A DNA stretch of 64,000 bases from Mesorhizobium japonicum MAFF 303099 (GCF_000009625.1 NC_002679.1:248001-312000); one strand, 5' to 3'; positions 17,683 to 27,120 are shown, counted from the first letter of the stretch. Program-made: numbers and translations. The notes: generated by a model not told the origin, from the sequence alone.

Positions 17683-17709
17683 CAATTTGGACCCAAATTG
17701 CGTATCTTG
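17683..17709. other. Candidate oriT: inverted repeat plus nic-like sequence
   Basis: An 8-bp perfect inverted repeat, CAATTTGG-AC-CCAAATTG (17683-17700), is followed after two bases by TATCTTGTCA (from 17703). The latter resembles the TATCCTG nick cores of IncP and Ti-type transfer origins. It lies 75 bases upstream of the accessory gene start, in the intergenic region where oriT would be expected. The nic assignment is by similarity only. Confidence 0.5.
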
Positions 17710-17810
17710 TCAATTCACCATGCAGCATTATACTGATGCGATGTCTCAATAATCCGGAACCAATTATGCATCCCGGAACATTGCACCGATGCGCAAATTC
17801 ATATTATCAC

Positions 17811-17900
17811 ATAGGCACTTATGTGCCTTTGCACTCTGTTGCATCGGCGCATAGGCATAATGCAAGAAAGTCACTTTGGCGCCAAATCGCCTATGTGCCT
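17811..17900. promoter_or_regulatory. Repeated operator/partition-site motifs upstream of parA
   Basis: The heptamer ATAGGCA occurs at 17811 and 17851, and the related TATGTGCCT occurs inverted at 17820 and 17892. The first pair forms the palindrome AGGCAC-TTAT-GTGCCT at 17813-17828. A further inverted pair, ACTTTGGCG and CGCCAAAGT, flanks the last copy. Iterons in front of a parA gene are usual for autoregulated par operons with ribbon-helix-helix partners. Confidence 0.6.
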
Positions 17901-17937
17901 TGACGCCAAAGTCGAACGCGAACATTGGGAAAAAGCA

Positions 17938-18630
17938 ATGCCGGAACAACGCGCGGTGCAAATCACAGTGGCCTCTCCCAAAGGCGGGGTAGGCAAGACC
18001 GTGACCACCATCCTGCTCGCTGGCGAGTTCGCCGCCGCTGGTCATCGGGTGACGGTGCTCGACACCGATCCGCAACTGTCCGCGGTGGAATGGAGCAAAA
18101 ACAGCCGCCGCGCGGGATACGCTCTTTCAAACATCGACGTCATCCCGATCAGCTCGACCGACGAACTTATCGATCGCCTCGCGCAATCCGACGCCGAGGA
18201 CCTGCTGCTGGTCGATGTCCAGGGCACGGCCGTGGCCGCCCTCGGACCGGCCGTCGCCAACGCCGACTTCGTTCTGATCCCGACGAAAGCGCACGTCTTC
18301 GATGTCAAGCAATGCCTCGGTCTGATCCGGCACATCCGCTCGCTTGGCGGACGCCACCGCGAAATTCCCTACGCGGTGATGCTCAACATGGTTTCGGGGA
18401 TCGAGCACAACACGATGGCCTTCCGCACAGCGATCCAGTTGCTGCGGCAGGCTGATGCCAGCGTGCTTGAGACCTTTTTGTCGCAGCGGCCGACCTTCGC
18501 CTCAATCGCAACCGCCGGGACGCTTTACGAAGTCCGGCCTGTGAACAAGGCCGTGCAGGATGCTCGCGACCAGACGAATGCCCTGACCGCCGAGATCATC
18601 AGCAAACTGAACGGAGCCACCCCCCAATGA
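17938..18630 (+). CDS. ParA-family partition ATPase
   Basis: 230 residues. The deviant Walker A motif SPKGGVGKTVTT is near the N terminus, followed by VLDTDPQLSAVEWSK, the switch region LLLVDVQGTAVAAL and VLIPTKAHVFDVKQC, all typical of small ParA ATPases without a DNA-binding extension. I chose ATG 17938 because the conserved domain begins directly after it. It overlaps by four bases with the small downstream partner gene, forming a two-gene par operon. This is distinct from repA at 63 kb, so the molecule has two partition ATPases. Confidence 0.9.
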   Translation: MPEQRAVQITVASPKGGVGKTVTTILLAGEFAAAGHRVTVLDTDPQLSAVEWSKNSRRAGYALSNIDVIPISSTDELIDRLAQSDAEDLLLVDVQGTAVAALGPAVANADFVLIPTKAHVFDVKQCLGLIRHIRSLGGRHREIPYAVMLNMVSGIEHNTMAFRTAIQLLRQADASVLETFLSQRPTFASIATAGTLYEVRPVNKAVQDARDQTNALTAEIISKLNGATPQ

Positions 18631-18968
18631 ACGAGAAAAGCGATCGGACCGCAAACCAGCTGCCGCTGCCCGCCTTGAAACCGCGTGCCCGTTCGGATGA
18701 TCCGTTCTCACGCAACATGGCTGCCATCGTGGAGTCCAGCATCAGCGAAACGGACAGCCTCGAGCAGCAGACGAGAACCAAGTCTGCTGGAGCGGCCAAA
18801 GCGAAGCTCGAAAGGCCAAAGGCTGACGGCGGGACAGCCCGGCTGCATACACGCATTCCGGTCTCGCAGATGATCGAGCTGCAGGTCCATTGCGCGCGCA
18901 ATAGAACAACCATGCAGGAGGTGGTACAGGGCCTGATAACGGAATTCCTTGCGCGGCAGCGAAAGTAG
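18627..18968 (+). CDS. Small partition partner, ribbon-helix-helix-like
   Basis: 113 residues, coupled to parA by a four-base overlap. The N-terminal 60 residues are hydrophilic and probably disordered, with basic residues that could act as an arginine finger-type tail. The C-terminal half, TARLHTRIPVSQMIELQVHC and TTMQEVVQGLITEFLARQ, has the beta-helix-helix pattern of ribbon-helix-helix proteins such as ParG. It would bind the iterated motifs upstream of parA, act as centromere-binding protein and repress the operon. Confidence 0.72.
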   Translation: MNEKSDRTANQLPLPALKPRARSDDPFSRNMAAIVESSISETDSLEQQTRTKSAGAAKAKLERPKADGGTARLHTRIPVSQMIELQVHCARNRTTMQEVVQGLITEFLARQRK

Positions 18969-19182
18969 CCAGACGCGCCAATCAGCGTCGATTTTCGTTA
19001 CGACCGACCGCCCATGACTCGGGCCCAAAGAGGATTGGCTCCATCTCTCCGGGGAAGGCCATCAAAGACGCTGCTGATCGATTAACGTTCGGTTCTATCC
19101 ATCACGAGAGTGAATCGATCCGCGTCCGCTGATTCAAACCATTCATTGGACGCGCGCGTCCGGCTGCGCGATTCTGTCTGCC

Positions 19183-19468
19183 ATGACCACGCAGCTCTAT
19201 CGCCTCTGGATCGAACGCCGCGACGCGGATCGGAACATGGCGCGCTTCTATGCGCTGTCGATCGAGGAGACCCTGTTCGGCCAGACCTGCCTGGTCCGCC
19301 GTTGGGGCCGTCGGAACCACCGGCCGCACGGTACAGCACTCCTTCGATACCGAGGGCGAAGCCATCGAGCTTTTCCTCGAGCTTCTGCGCGCCAAGCGGA
19401 TGCGCGGCTATCAGCCGCGATCCGCCTACCCGACGCGCAAAATCGATCCCGTCTGGTTGACAGGGTAG
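19183..19468 (+). pseudogene. WGR-domain protein, frameshifted
   Basis: The start MTTQLYRLWIERRDADRNMA and ETLFGQTCLVRRWGR is a WGR domain. At about 19311 the frame shifts, and the rest continues in another frame as GTTGRTVQHSFDTEGEAIEL, FLELLRAKRMRGYQ and a stop at 19468. Two bases seem to be missing after WGR. WGR proteins of about 90 residues are common on rhizobial plasmids and their job is not established. Confidence 0.75.
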
Positions 19469-20051
19469 CCGCTGGGCGACGGGAGCCAGGCGAAGTCGTC
19501 CTTGTCCTCGCTCTGGTTGGAGCTGTCGCGGCTTGAGTCAAGCGGGGAATTCGACGGCGCCGACAACGATTTTGGAGCTATAGCGCTCGATGCCGCGTTG
19601 TCCGTCCACTGGTGCAGTGAATGCGCCCAAGACCGCGACCGTCATGCCCTTGCGTGCTTCTGCCAAGTTTCGGCGAGGCTGTTGTGCAGGTGTTCTCTTG
19701 CAGAATCTTGAGGATCGGAAGTGTCACAAGCTCGATCGCGCTTCCTCCCATCGGTACGCGAACACCGATCTCGGAGACGAAGTTGCGGGTACCGCGCGGC
19801 GAGCGAGAACATGGGCCACGAGATTGGGGCGCCGGCGAGCAGGCCGTCCTTGGCTTCATGGCGATCGGACTTGTCTCGATCTCAGGATGTTTGACCAAGC
19901 CGATGCGGACTGCTTGAGCGCGGTCGACCACGAAATCGCCGTTCCGTGCTTGCGCTGGGGATAACACTCACGTTCACTCTTCGTTCTTTTCCAAATGCGC
20001 CCGGCAATATATAGTCTGAGACTCCATCAGCCCTCAGCAGAGTCAGCGCCA
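19469..20051. other. Region without recognisable gene
   Basis: About 580 bases with short ORFs on both strands but no RBS-supported start, no recognisable domain and no clear repeat. It may hold the decayed 3' flank of the WGR gene and the promoter of the following DUF2130 gene. Confidence 0.5.
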
Positions 20052-21347
20052 ATGACCATCCAGCCCAGGATTCTCAATGAACCAACCATCAGCTGTCCAA
20101 GCTGCAAGGCCGACATCAAGCTCAACGAGTCGCTCGCAGCCCCATTGGTTGCCGCCACGCGCGAAGAATACGAAATCCGCCTGGCGCAGAGCGACGCATC
20201 GATGGCTGCCAGAAAAGAGGAGCTTAAGCGCCAGCAGGCCGAGATCGCCGCCGCCAAAGAGGACATCGGCAACCGGGTGGCTGAGCAAATCAAGCTTGAG
20301 CGTGCCGCAATCGTGGTCGAGGAAGCCCGCAAGGCAAAATTGCTGCTGTCGGTAGACCTGGAGGACAGGGATAACAAGCTTGCCGAGCTGGAGGCGACGT
20401 TGAAGGCGCGCGACGAAAAGCTCGCCGAGGCCCAGCAGCAACAGGCGGAATTCCTGAAACAACAGCGTGCGCTTGACGATGAAAAGCGGGAGATGGCGCT
20501 GACCATCGAAAGGAAGATCCAGGAAGGATTGGACGCCGTTCGCGTGAAGGCGAGGTCCGAAGCCGAAGACGGCCTCAAAATGAAGGTTGCGGAAAAAGAA
20601 GAACAGATCGCCGGCATGCAGCGCCAGATCGAGGAGCTGAAGCGCCGTGCGGAACAGGGCTCCCAGCAGCTGCAGGGCGAGGTCCTCGAGCTGGAGCTGG
20701 AGTCCCTCATTGCCAGCCGGTTCCCGATGGACATCATTGAACCGGTTGCCAAGGGCGAGTTCGGCGGAGATGTCCTGCACCGCGTGGTCGGACCGGGAGG
20801 CCAGTCATGCGGCGCCATTTTGTGGGAGTCGAAACGCACCAAGAACTGGAGCCAGGGCTGGCTGGGCAAGCTCCGGTCGGATCAACGCGCGGCGAAAGCT
20901 GATATCGCGCTGATGATCTCGGAAGCGTTGCCTTTCGGCGTGGAAACCTTCGATCTTGTGGACGGAGTCTATGTCGCCCATCCCAAATGTGCGATCCCGA
21001 TCGCCATCATGCTTCGACAAGCCCTGATCGAGCTGGCCAACTCCCGCCTCGCCCAGAACGGCCAGGCCACCAAAATGGAGCAGGTCTACGGCTACCTGAC
21101 CGGTCCGCGGTTCCGCCACCGCGTCGAGGCGATCGTGGAGAAATTCTCGGATATGCAGGGGGACCTCGCCAAGGAACGCAAGGCCACAACACGCCTGTGG
21201 GCCAAGCGCGAGGCGCAGATCCAAGGGGTGATCGAGTCGACCGTCGGCATGTATGGTGACTTGCAGGGTATCGCCGGAAAAGTAATGCAGGAGATTGAGG
21301 GGCTGGATGTGCTGGCGATTGAAGCCTCTTCTCCCGAAACCGAATAG
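20052..21347 (+). CDS. DUF2130 family protein, coiled coil plus nuclease-like domain
   Basis: 431 residues. An N-terminal zinc-knuckle-like CPSCKADIKLNESL is followed by about 190 residues of highly charged coiled coil. The C-terminal DUF2130 domain begins near LELELESLIASRFPMDII and contains D in GGDVLHRV and the E-x-K pair in LWESKRTKNWSQGW. That spacing fits a PD-(D/E)XK nuclease fold. Start ATG 20052 was chosen over a longer ORF because the zinc motif begins just after it. The family is widespread and of unknown function; proximity to anti-restriction genes suggests a DNA-related role, which is inference. Confidence 0.85.
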   Translation: MTIQPRILNEPTISCPSCKADIKLNESLAAPLVAATREEYEIRLAQSDASMAARKEELKRQQAEIAAAKEDIGNRVAEQIKLERAAIVVEEARKAKLLLSVDLEDRDNKLAELEATLKARDEKLAEAQQQQAEFLKQQRALDDEKREMALTIERKIQEGLDAVRVKARSEAEDGLKMKVAEKEEQIAGMQRQIEELKRRAEQGSQQLQGEVLELELESLIASRFPMDIIEPVAKGEFGGDVLHRVVGPGGQSCGAILWESKRTKNWSQGWLGKLRSDQRAAKADIALMISEALPFGVETFDLVDGVYVAHPKCAIPIAIMLRQALIELANSRLAQNGQATKMEQVYGYLTGPRFRHRVEAIVEKFSDMQGDLAKERKATTRLWAKREAQIQGVIESTVGMYGDLQGIAGKVMQEIEGLDVLAIEASSPETE

Positions 21348-21542
21348 GTGACCTTCACGCCGGCCAAGGTGATCAAGGACGCCTTCACAACGACTGAGCC
21401 GCAACTAGAGGACGCGGCTGAAAGAGGGAGCTCAAGCTCCCCCTCCGCAGCCGTCGCTTCGTCACGCTGACTCCTCCGCCTGCCGGCGTTCGCTTGAAAA
21501 GGCCGAAGGCCCCGCCTTGCGGCGGAGCCCTCGTCGAGGCGG

Positions 21543-21854
21543 TCAGTCCCGGTTGGGGCGAGACCAGATCAGCTGCAGGCCTTCCTCGCCTTCCACCTCG
21601 ATCAAGGTGGCGTAGATCGGAGCGGCGAAGCTCGGGTCGTCCAGCTTGACCGAGAGATAGTCGCGGCCCTCGTTGGAGACCTTCTGCCAGGCGGCTCCGA
21701 GATCGACGCTACCCGAGTAGACGCGGAAGTGAGGGCCCTTGTCGGAAGGGTTCTCGACGCGGATCAGCTTGGCCTTGACGTTGAGGTTGAGGGTCTTGAT
21801 GGCTCCGGAGAAGCCGGAGTTGCCGTTTGAGGTGAAAGTGCCGATGGTAGCCAT
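21543..21854 (-). CDS. DUF736 family plasmid protein
   Basis: 103 residues starting [20 protein letters not shown], the canonical start of DUF736, and containing [16 protein letters not shown] and [25 protein letters not shown] lies eight bases before the ATG at 21854. DUF736 proteins are small, abundant on alphaproteobacterial plasmids and integrative elements, and of unknown role. It stands alone on the minus strand facing the DUF2130 gene, with a hairpin-rich spacer between them. Confidence 0.92.
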   Translation of the reverse strand: MATIGTFTSNGNSGFSGAIKTLNLNVKAKLIRVENPSDKGPHFRVYSGSVDLGAAWQKVSNEGRDYLSVKLDDPSFAAPIYATLIEVEGEEGLQLIWSRPNRD

Positions 21855-22600
21855 TTGTCGTCTCCTTGAGTTTCTCGGGCCGCGACCACCGCGACCTCGA
21901 TAGCGGTCGACAGACCGGAGGCGATCGGCCCGCACCCCGCAGGGGACGCAACGCAGTGGAGGGCAGCCAGGGCGAGGCTTTCTTGTCCCGCGAGGAATGA
22001 TGGCGAAGCCAGCAGGGGAAGAAAGTCGCGACCGGCTGTTGCGGGCTTGAGAACGAGGCGGAGCGCAGCGAAGACGGCCTTCGGTCAGACCCGTCACATC
22101 GAGGACGCAGTTGGTGCGCCCTTCCATGAAACCGCGGCCAGACGACAGGCCAACCCATCGGCATGATCACGGCAACCGCAGCCACGGTGAGGCGCCATCA
22201 AACCCGTCTCTCCCCGTCGGGCGCCATCGCATAACGACAGACCGTCCAACCGGAAAGGGATGCGACCGCTCCTCACTTCGGTCGGTTGACGACCGGCCGA
22301 CTGGCGAAACTCCAAGGGTCCGGCGTCTGCCCCTTCAAGATGGATGTCCGTTACACGGTCTTGGAAATAACCATCTCGGGCTGGACGTCCGCACGGACCG
22401 GCTGATCTGACTCGGCCCGCTGGGGTACTACCCGAACTGACCGGAGCCATGGCAGGGTCTTCAGCGGCTGCAGTGCGCCGGTGTGCTAAAGCCACCGACG
22501 TGTGCCAGGCGGGACGATACGACCGCATTGGGTCAGAGGTTGAGCTGGCCGCGGTCGGCCGCTGTAGACGAATCGGCTTCACCGAGGGGACGCCGGAGCG
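21855..22600. other. Spacer without recognisable gene
   Basis: Roughly 750 bases between the DUF736 start and the first recognisable part of the decayed integrase. Open frames here are short or lack an RBS. The right-hand part may contain degraded integrase N-terminal sequence, but I cannot align it with confidence. Confidence 0.5.
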
Positions 22601-23691
22601 ATGCAGGAAGACCTCGCCGCGTATGCCACGCAGGCCGGTGTGGATCGCCCGATCGATATATGCCGTACGCCATGCCGCCACCCATCTTGTCGAGGCCTGT
22701 TACATCGTCATCGCCGGCTTCGTCGGCATGCGCGTGAGCGAAATCCTCTCGATGGAGGTTGGCGCAATCGAGTTCCGCGCCATCGGCGAAACCGGCGTCA
22801 AGCAGGCCTATGTCGTGGCCAGGCTCTTCAAGACCGTCGACCAGCATGGCGGACGGTTGGAACGCTGGATAGCTCCGGAACCTGTCGTGACAGCGGTCAA
22901 GCTGCTCGAGCAGTTGAGCGCGCCGTTCCGGGAGGTGTCGGGCAGGCGCGAGCTCTTCCTTGTCAAAAATACGCAGTACGGCGAGATCGTACCGGTCACC
23001 CAGATGCACATCGGCTGGCGGATCAATGACTTTGCCCGTCATGTCGGAGTGCCATTGCATGAAGGAAAACCTTGGCCTTCAGCACTCACCAGTTCCGCAA
23101 ACCTTCGCTCGCTTCATCGCGCGTAAAGACCGATCGCAGCTCCTCGGTCTGGCCGAGCATTACAAGCACGCGTCGGTCGCGATGACCGCGCGCGGATATG
23201 TCGGCAGCGACTTCGATCTTCATCAGCTCGTCAACCATGAAAGCCGCGAAGAGACAGCGACAGCGCTGGAAAGGCTGTTGGTGAGCGACCGGCTCGCGGG
23301 ACGGATGGGCGACCGGATTGTCGCGGGAAACGCGCGCTTCCGGGGACGCGCCGGCGAGCAAGTGAGGCGCGATTACATAGAGTTCGTGCTGAAGGAAACG
23401 GACCTGCGGATCCATGCCTGTGACTACGGCTGGTGTGTCTTCCAGTCGGAAACCAGCCGATGCGGCGGCGAAGTTGCGCCGAGCGAGGCAGGCAGGAGCC
23501 CCTCGGTCTGCCTGGAGTGCGCCAACATGGTGATCGAGGCGCGTCATGCGCCGTATTGGCGGGACCGGCGGGCCCGCAATGAAGCCTTGATGCCAGGTGC
23601 CAATCGGATGACGGCCGCCGTTCTCATAGAAGCGATCGACCAGTGCGAATACGTGTTGAACAGGATCGGAGGAGATGATGAGCACATCTGA
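22601..23691 (+). pseudogene. Tyrosine recombinase with cysteine-rich C terminus, several frameshifts
   Basis: Pieces of one site-specific recombinase lie in successive frames. EDLAAYATQAGVDRPID comes first, then after a shift near 22655 IYAVRHAATHLVEACYIVIA and GFVGMRVSEILSMEVG (first catalytic Arg). This runs to HEGKPW, then two single-base losses near 23070-23100 before QFRKTFARFI, LAEHYKHASVAMTARGYVG (His/Tyr box) and a cysteine-rich tail (CDYGWCVFQ, CGGEVAP, CLECANMV). The stop at 23691 overlaps the small downstream gene. N-terminal sequence is missing or unreadable. It was probably the integrase of an integrative element. Confidence 0.75.
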
Positions 23692-24127
23692 TCCGCGGTC
23701 GCCGTCAGCAATGTCTGCTGCCCGTTCCTATCGTGCTGCTCTTGCCCGTCTGGCCCGCGGCGAAGGACGCCACCCAGATCATCAGGGTCGCGTAGTGCGG
23801 ATCAGTCCGGCTTCCGTTGCACGGGAGGCAGGCAAGAGCCGCAATCCGCTTTACACGACACACCGCGACATCCTCGATGAAATCGAGGCAGCTTCGCAGG
23901 CACCGGGGCCGGCCAAGGATCTGGCTGCAAGAGTGCAAGAGATGGAAGCAGAAATTGCGCTCCTGCGATCGGACGCCCGTCGGCACGCCGAAGAAAAGCG
24001 CCAGTTGGCGACCGAGAACCTTGCCCTTCTGCACAGAGCAAGGGTTGCCGAAGGGCAACTGGCTTCATTGCAGCGGCGAGCGGCAACGGCGCCCGCCGCT
24101 GAACTGTCTGTCAGGCCGCTGCGCTGA
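23675..24127 (+). CDS. Small coiled-coil protein downstream of integrase
   Basis: 150 residues with start ATG 23675 preceded by GGAGG. The N-terminal part (SYRAALARLARGEGRH, ISPASVAREAGKSRNPLYTT) resembles a short helix-turn-helix segment of the kind found in KfrA-like or integrase-associated proteins. The rest (AARVQEMEAEIALLRSDARR) is coiled coil. It overlaps the integrase stop, so it was co-translated with it. Genes of this kind follow integrases in Tn554-like clusters; their role there is not established. Confidence 0.65.
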   Translation: MMSTSDPRSPSAMSAARSYRAALARLARGEGRHPDHQGRVVRISPASVAREAGKSRNPLYTTHRDILDEIEAASQAPGPAKDLAARVQEMEAEIALLRSDARRHAEEKRQLATENLALLHRARVAEGQLASLQRRAATAPAAELSVRPLR

Positions 24128-25691
24128 CCTGGCTGGATGGCTGCCGAGCATGCATCCAGTCGGCCGCCTGTTGAGCCTTGCTGGCGGCGGTGAAGATAGC
24201 AGAAGAGTCATTGCGCAGGACCTTTAACCAACTTGAGATGTACGAGGCGTCATCAGGTCGTGGACCCGCCGCAATCCTAAGGTCTGCGAGGATCATCGAT
24301 GACCCTACTTGGGCCACGATCTCCTCCATGGCATAGGCCTCGGAGCCGAACCGTCCGGATAGATCGCGGTCAAGTCGATGCTTTGCTGCCGTGGCATGGA
24401 GCCCTTCATGGAAAAGCACACTATAATGAGACGCAGCATCCCTGAATGAACTGAAACTGGGGACGTGGACCCGGTCAGCTGATGGCAAATAATAGGCTTC
24501 GTTACCGCCATAGACAGTGGCGATGCCAAGGTTGGCGTAGAAAGCATCCGCATGGGCGATGCGCTCCTCGTCCGAGGCAGCGACAATGAGTTCTGGTTCG
24601 TAGCCATCAACCTGCGCGCAGTTGAAAACGGAATAGCCGCGAGCAAAGAAGCGTCGGCGCTCAGCCCCATCATCCGAGCCGCTATCATCCTCGTCGCAGT
24701 CACCGCCGATCTGCTTCCAGAAAACAACGGTCGTGGAGCGCTCTCCTTTGCGCACCTGAGCCCCGAGCGCCTGCCACTGGCGATAGGTTCCCCAAAGGCC
24801 CATGGGATATGCGGCGCTTTGCGCCGCGACCCAAAGGGCGAGTGTGTTCACGCCTCGATAGGCCTTGCCTGACGCGACATTGACGGGCAGCGCCGTCGAG
24901 GAGCCATTGTGGTGCCAAGGCATGACATACTCACCGGCGCCGGCTTCGATAGCCGCAACAATCTCGGCTGTTAGGCGGGCGTAAACGTCCGCGCGATCGA
25001 GAGAAGCCATGGTCAGGCCCTCCCCAGCGACAGGCATCGCGGCAAGGAGGACACTTGCGATGAAACCTAACTCGTGTCCGAGGGTCGCATAGTAGCTGGG
25101 CGCGTCGCGAAAACTTCCGAACGCAGGCATTTGCACAATATCGAGAGCTGGATTGAAATATGCCTTGTCGCCGCCGTGGCGGATGACAGCCCCGGTATTG
25201 GCGAAGAAGGCATCCGCATTTTCGATACGCTCCACAGGATCGGCTACCGGCGCGGGGTTGCCGTAAAACTGTGCTGGGAGACCGTCAATCTGGTCGGCGC
25301 AGAACACCGTATAGGCCTTGAGGAAGGGAATGCCGCGCTCGACCTCCTCGCCTTGGGCATCGGTTTCGGTCCGGGTGAAGCGGCTGGCATAGACAACCAT
25401 GGAACCGGTTTCGCCCTTGCGCACATGGCCACCAAGCTCGACGCTCTGCTTGAACGTCATCCAGACAGGAGAGACAAAGCCCCTCGCGACCGTCTCCGAC
25501 CACAAAAGCAGAGTATTGATCCCCTGATACGGCAGGCCGTTGTGACGGAGCGGGCGCGTTATACGCCCCGTGGTGTTCGCCCCGCTCCAGGGCTTGACCC
25601 AGGGCCGCACTCCCTTTTCCAGGTCCGCGACGATGCGATCGGTGATTTTCGCGTAGATGTCGACGCGGGGCTTGTTATTTTTCCTGTCCAT
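24111..25691 (-). CDS. ArdC-like antirestriction protein, fusion of one and a half copies
   Basis: 526 residues containing two ArdC units in tandem. The first runs from VDIYAKITDRIVADLEKGVR (ssDNA-binding N domain) through TFKQSVELGGHVRKGETGSM to YYATLGHELGFIASVL. There its zincin domain is cut: the motif reads HELGF, with no second histidine. A complete second unit follows from DVYARLTAEIVAAIEAGAGE and QWQALGAQVRKGERSTTVVF to SHYSVLFHEGLHATAAKHRL (intact HExxH), FGSEAYAMEEIVAQVGSSM. Start ATG 25691 has GGAGG eight bases upstream. ArdC binds single-stranded DNA and protects incoming plasmid DNA from restriction. The double architecture is unusual for the family, whose usual length is about 300 residues. 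Confidence 0.88.
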   Translation of the reverse strand: MDRKNNKPRVDIYAKITDRIVADLEKGVRPWVKPWSGANTTGRITRPLRHNGLPYQGINTLLLWSETVARGFVSPVWMTFKQSVELGGHVRKGETGSMVVYASRFTRTETDAQGEEVERGIPFLKAYTVFCADQIDGLPAQFYGNPAPVADPVERIENADAFFANTGAVIRHGGDKAYFNPALDIVQMPAFGSFRDAPSYYATLGHELGFIASVLLAAMPVAGEGLTMASLDRADVYARLTAEIVAAIEAGAGEYVMPWHHNGSSTALPVNVASGKAYRGVNTLALWVAAQSAAYPMGLWGTYRQWQALGAQVRKGERSTTVVFWKQIGGDCDEDDSGSDDGAERRRFFARGYSVFNCAQVDGYEPELIVAASDEERIAHADAFYANLGIATVYGGNEAYYLPSADRVHVPSFSSFRDAASHYSVLFHEGLHATAAKHRLDRDLSGRFGSEAYAMEEIVAQVGSSMILADLRIAAGPRPDDASYISSWLKVLRNDSSAIFTAASKAQQAADWMHARQPSSQVSAAA

Positions 25692-25713
25692 TTTCCGAAC
25701 CTCCATTCGAGGC

Positions 25714-25899
25714 CGCGCCAATCGCGGCCGTCACGAGGTCCGCAAGCGCAGGACCGCAGGTCCGCGAACCCGCAGAAGAGCAATCGGAAGGCAGGGAAAC
25801 ATCGCTTGCGGGCCGCAACGTCAGTGGAGGACGGCGCAGCCGTTTCGCGGCACGAGGACCGGAGCAGGACCATCATTCGTGACGGCCGCGATTGGCGCG
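25714..25899. repeat. 23-bp perfect inverted repeat in the ardC leader
   Basis: The 23 bases at 25714-25736 (beginning CGCGCCAATCGCGG) are exactly complementary to 25877-25899, with 140 bases between them. The left arm lies 22 bases upstream of the ardC-like start codon. It could be a long-stem RNA structure in the leader or a binding site; no ORF with an RBS lies between the arms. Confidence 0.8.
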
Positions 25900-26016
25900 G
25901 TCTCGGCGACAGGCCTATTTCCATCTTCGGCACAAGCAACGAGGCCGGTGCCCTCAAGGGACACCAGCCTCCGTGTGAGAGGATAGAGCGGAGCCGAAGC
26001 TCCGCCCATTGAGGGT

Positions 26017-26604
26017 TTAGCCAAGGGCCGACATCTGGAGATCGGCCGCCTGGCGGCTTACGCCCTGGCCGGGGTTCTCGGTCTGGCGTTCGTAGGGCTT
26101 CCAGGCTTCACCGACGACGTGCTCGTAGGCGGCGACGGCGCCCTCGGCCGCCATGCGCAGCGCGTGTGCCTGCAGGCCCATTTCGGCGGCGAATTCGCGC
26201 TTGCGCTGGGCCTTGCTGTCGAAGCCGACCGGACCGTCAATGTCCTCGTCGCGGGTGTCATTGGCGAGCTTGGCCGTGGCGTCCTTGGCCTCGGTGACGG
26301 CCTTCGAGTAGAACTGGCCTGCTCCAAAGGCGGAGCCGACGTAGGAGCCGACGATCCTCTGCAGGTGGATTTGCATCGCCTTGTCGGAAAGTCCCTCGGA
26401 GAGTGTGTCGGCACCGTCGATCAAGCTGCGCTCGTGGAATTCGCGGATGCCGTCGCTGTCGAGGATGGGAAGGCCGAAGCTTTCGGAGATGAGCATGGCC
26501 TGGTGGCCGTCCGGGCAGCAGAGCCGGACCATTTCGAGGGTGGTGCCCTTGCGGAGCTGGACGACGCGGGCCTTGGTCTTGGTGGAGCGGGTTGAACTGG
26601 ACAT
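26017..26604 (-). CDS. Conserved plasmid hypothetical protein
   Basis: 195 residues, start ATG 26604 with AAAGGAAAG upstream. The sequence is mostly alpha-helical with a possible metal site (VRLCCPDGHQAML) near residue 28. It then shows SFGLPILDSDGIREFHERSL and a long helical stretch with QRIVGSYVGSAFGAGQFYSK. Proteins like this are common next to ardC and DUF736 genes on rhizobial plasmids as far as I recall. I do not know a function. No membrane segment or signal peptide is seen. Confidence 0.7.
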   Translation of the reverse strand: MSSSTRSTKTKARVVQLRKGTTLEMVRLCCPDGHQAMLISESFGLPILDSDGIREFHERSLIDGADTLSEGLSDKAMQIHLQRIVGSYVGSAFGAGQFYSKAVTEAKDATAKLANDTRDEDIDGPVGFDSKAQRKREFAAEMGLQAHALRMAAEGAVAAYEHVVGEAWKPYERQTENPGQGVSRQAADLQMSALG

Positions 26605-27120
26605 TGAGCTTTCCTTTCTAGCGATGCCCTTCAGGTGTTCCGGCCCTTGCCGGTTTTCCCTGCGGGTGCGGTCAAAAGGAACCGGCGAAAGCTGGACGCT
26701 TCAGGGTCCGGAGCCTGCCAGGCGAGCGAGGTTGGCTTGCGGACAAGCGGGGCCAGTTCTTCACTGGCCCTGCGCGGGACGCGGGCCAGCCTTGCCGAGA
26801 TCAGCGGGTTCCGGCCGCTCTGCGGCGCGACAGCGGCCTTGAAGCGGACAGCCGCGGGTTCAGACCGCAGCAACCCGCCGGGAAGACCGGCAAGGGGATG
26901 GCACGGATACCGGCATGCGGGAAGGATAAGCACCCGGTCGACCCGCGCTGCCATGCCATCGCACGGCCTGTCCAATGACGCTGGGCGTCCGCGGTTTGAA
27001 CGCCGGCTGCTGCTGGTATAGATGAGCTGCGCCGCGGTCCGCCGTTGTGGATCAGATCTTTGGCCTGCTCCCACGTCGGACTGACAGCGCACTGCATTCA
27101 ATCCCGAGGCGAGGGCAGCG
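26605..27120. other. Intergenic region, GC-rich, no recognisable gene
   Basis: 516 bases between two divergent genes. Overlapping open frames exist on both strands but they show no RBS, no domain and low-complexity arginine and proline composition typical of shadow frames. It probably carries the promoters of both flanking genes. Confidence 0.5.

Noticed and set aside
19578..19967. 129-codon minus-strand ORF between WGR and DUF2130 genes
   Set aside because: Translation has some ordered-looking stretches (GDFVVDRAQAVRIGLVKHPE) but no start with RBS and no family I recognise; kept as unassigned region.
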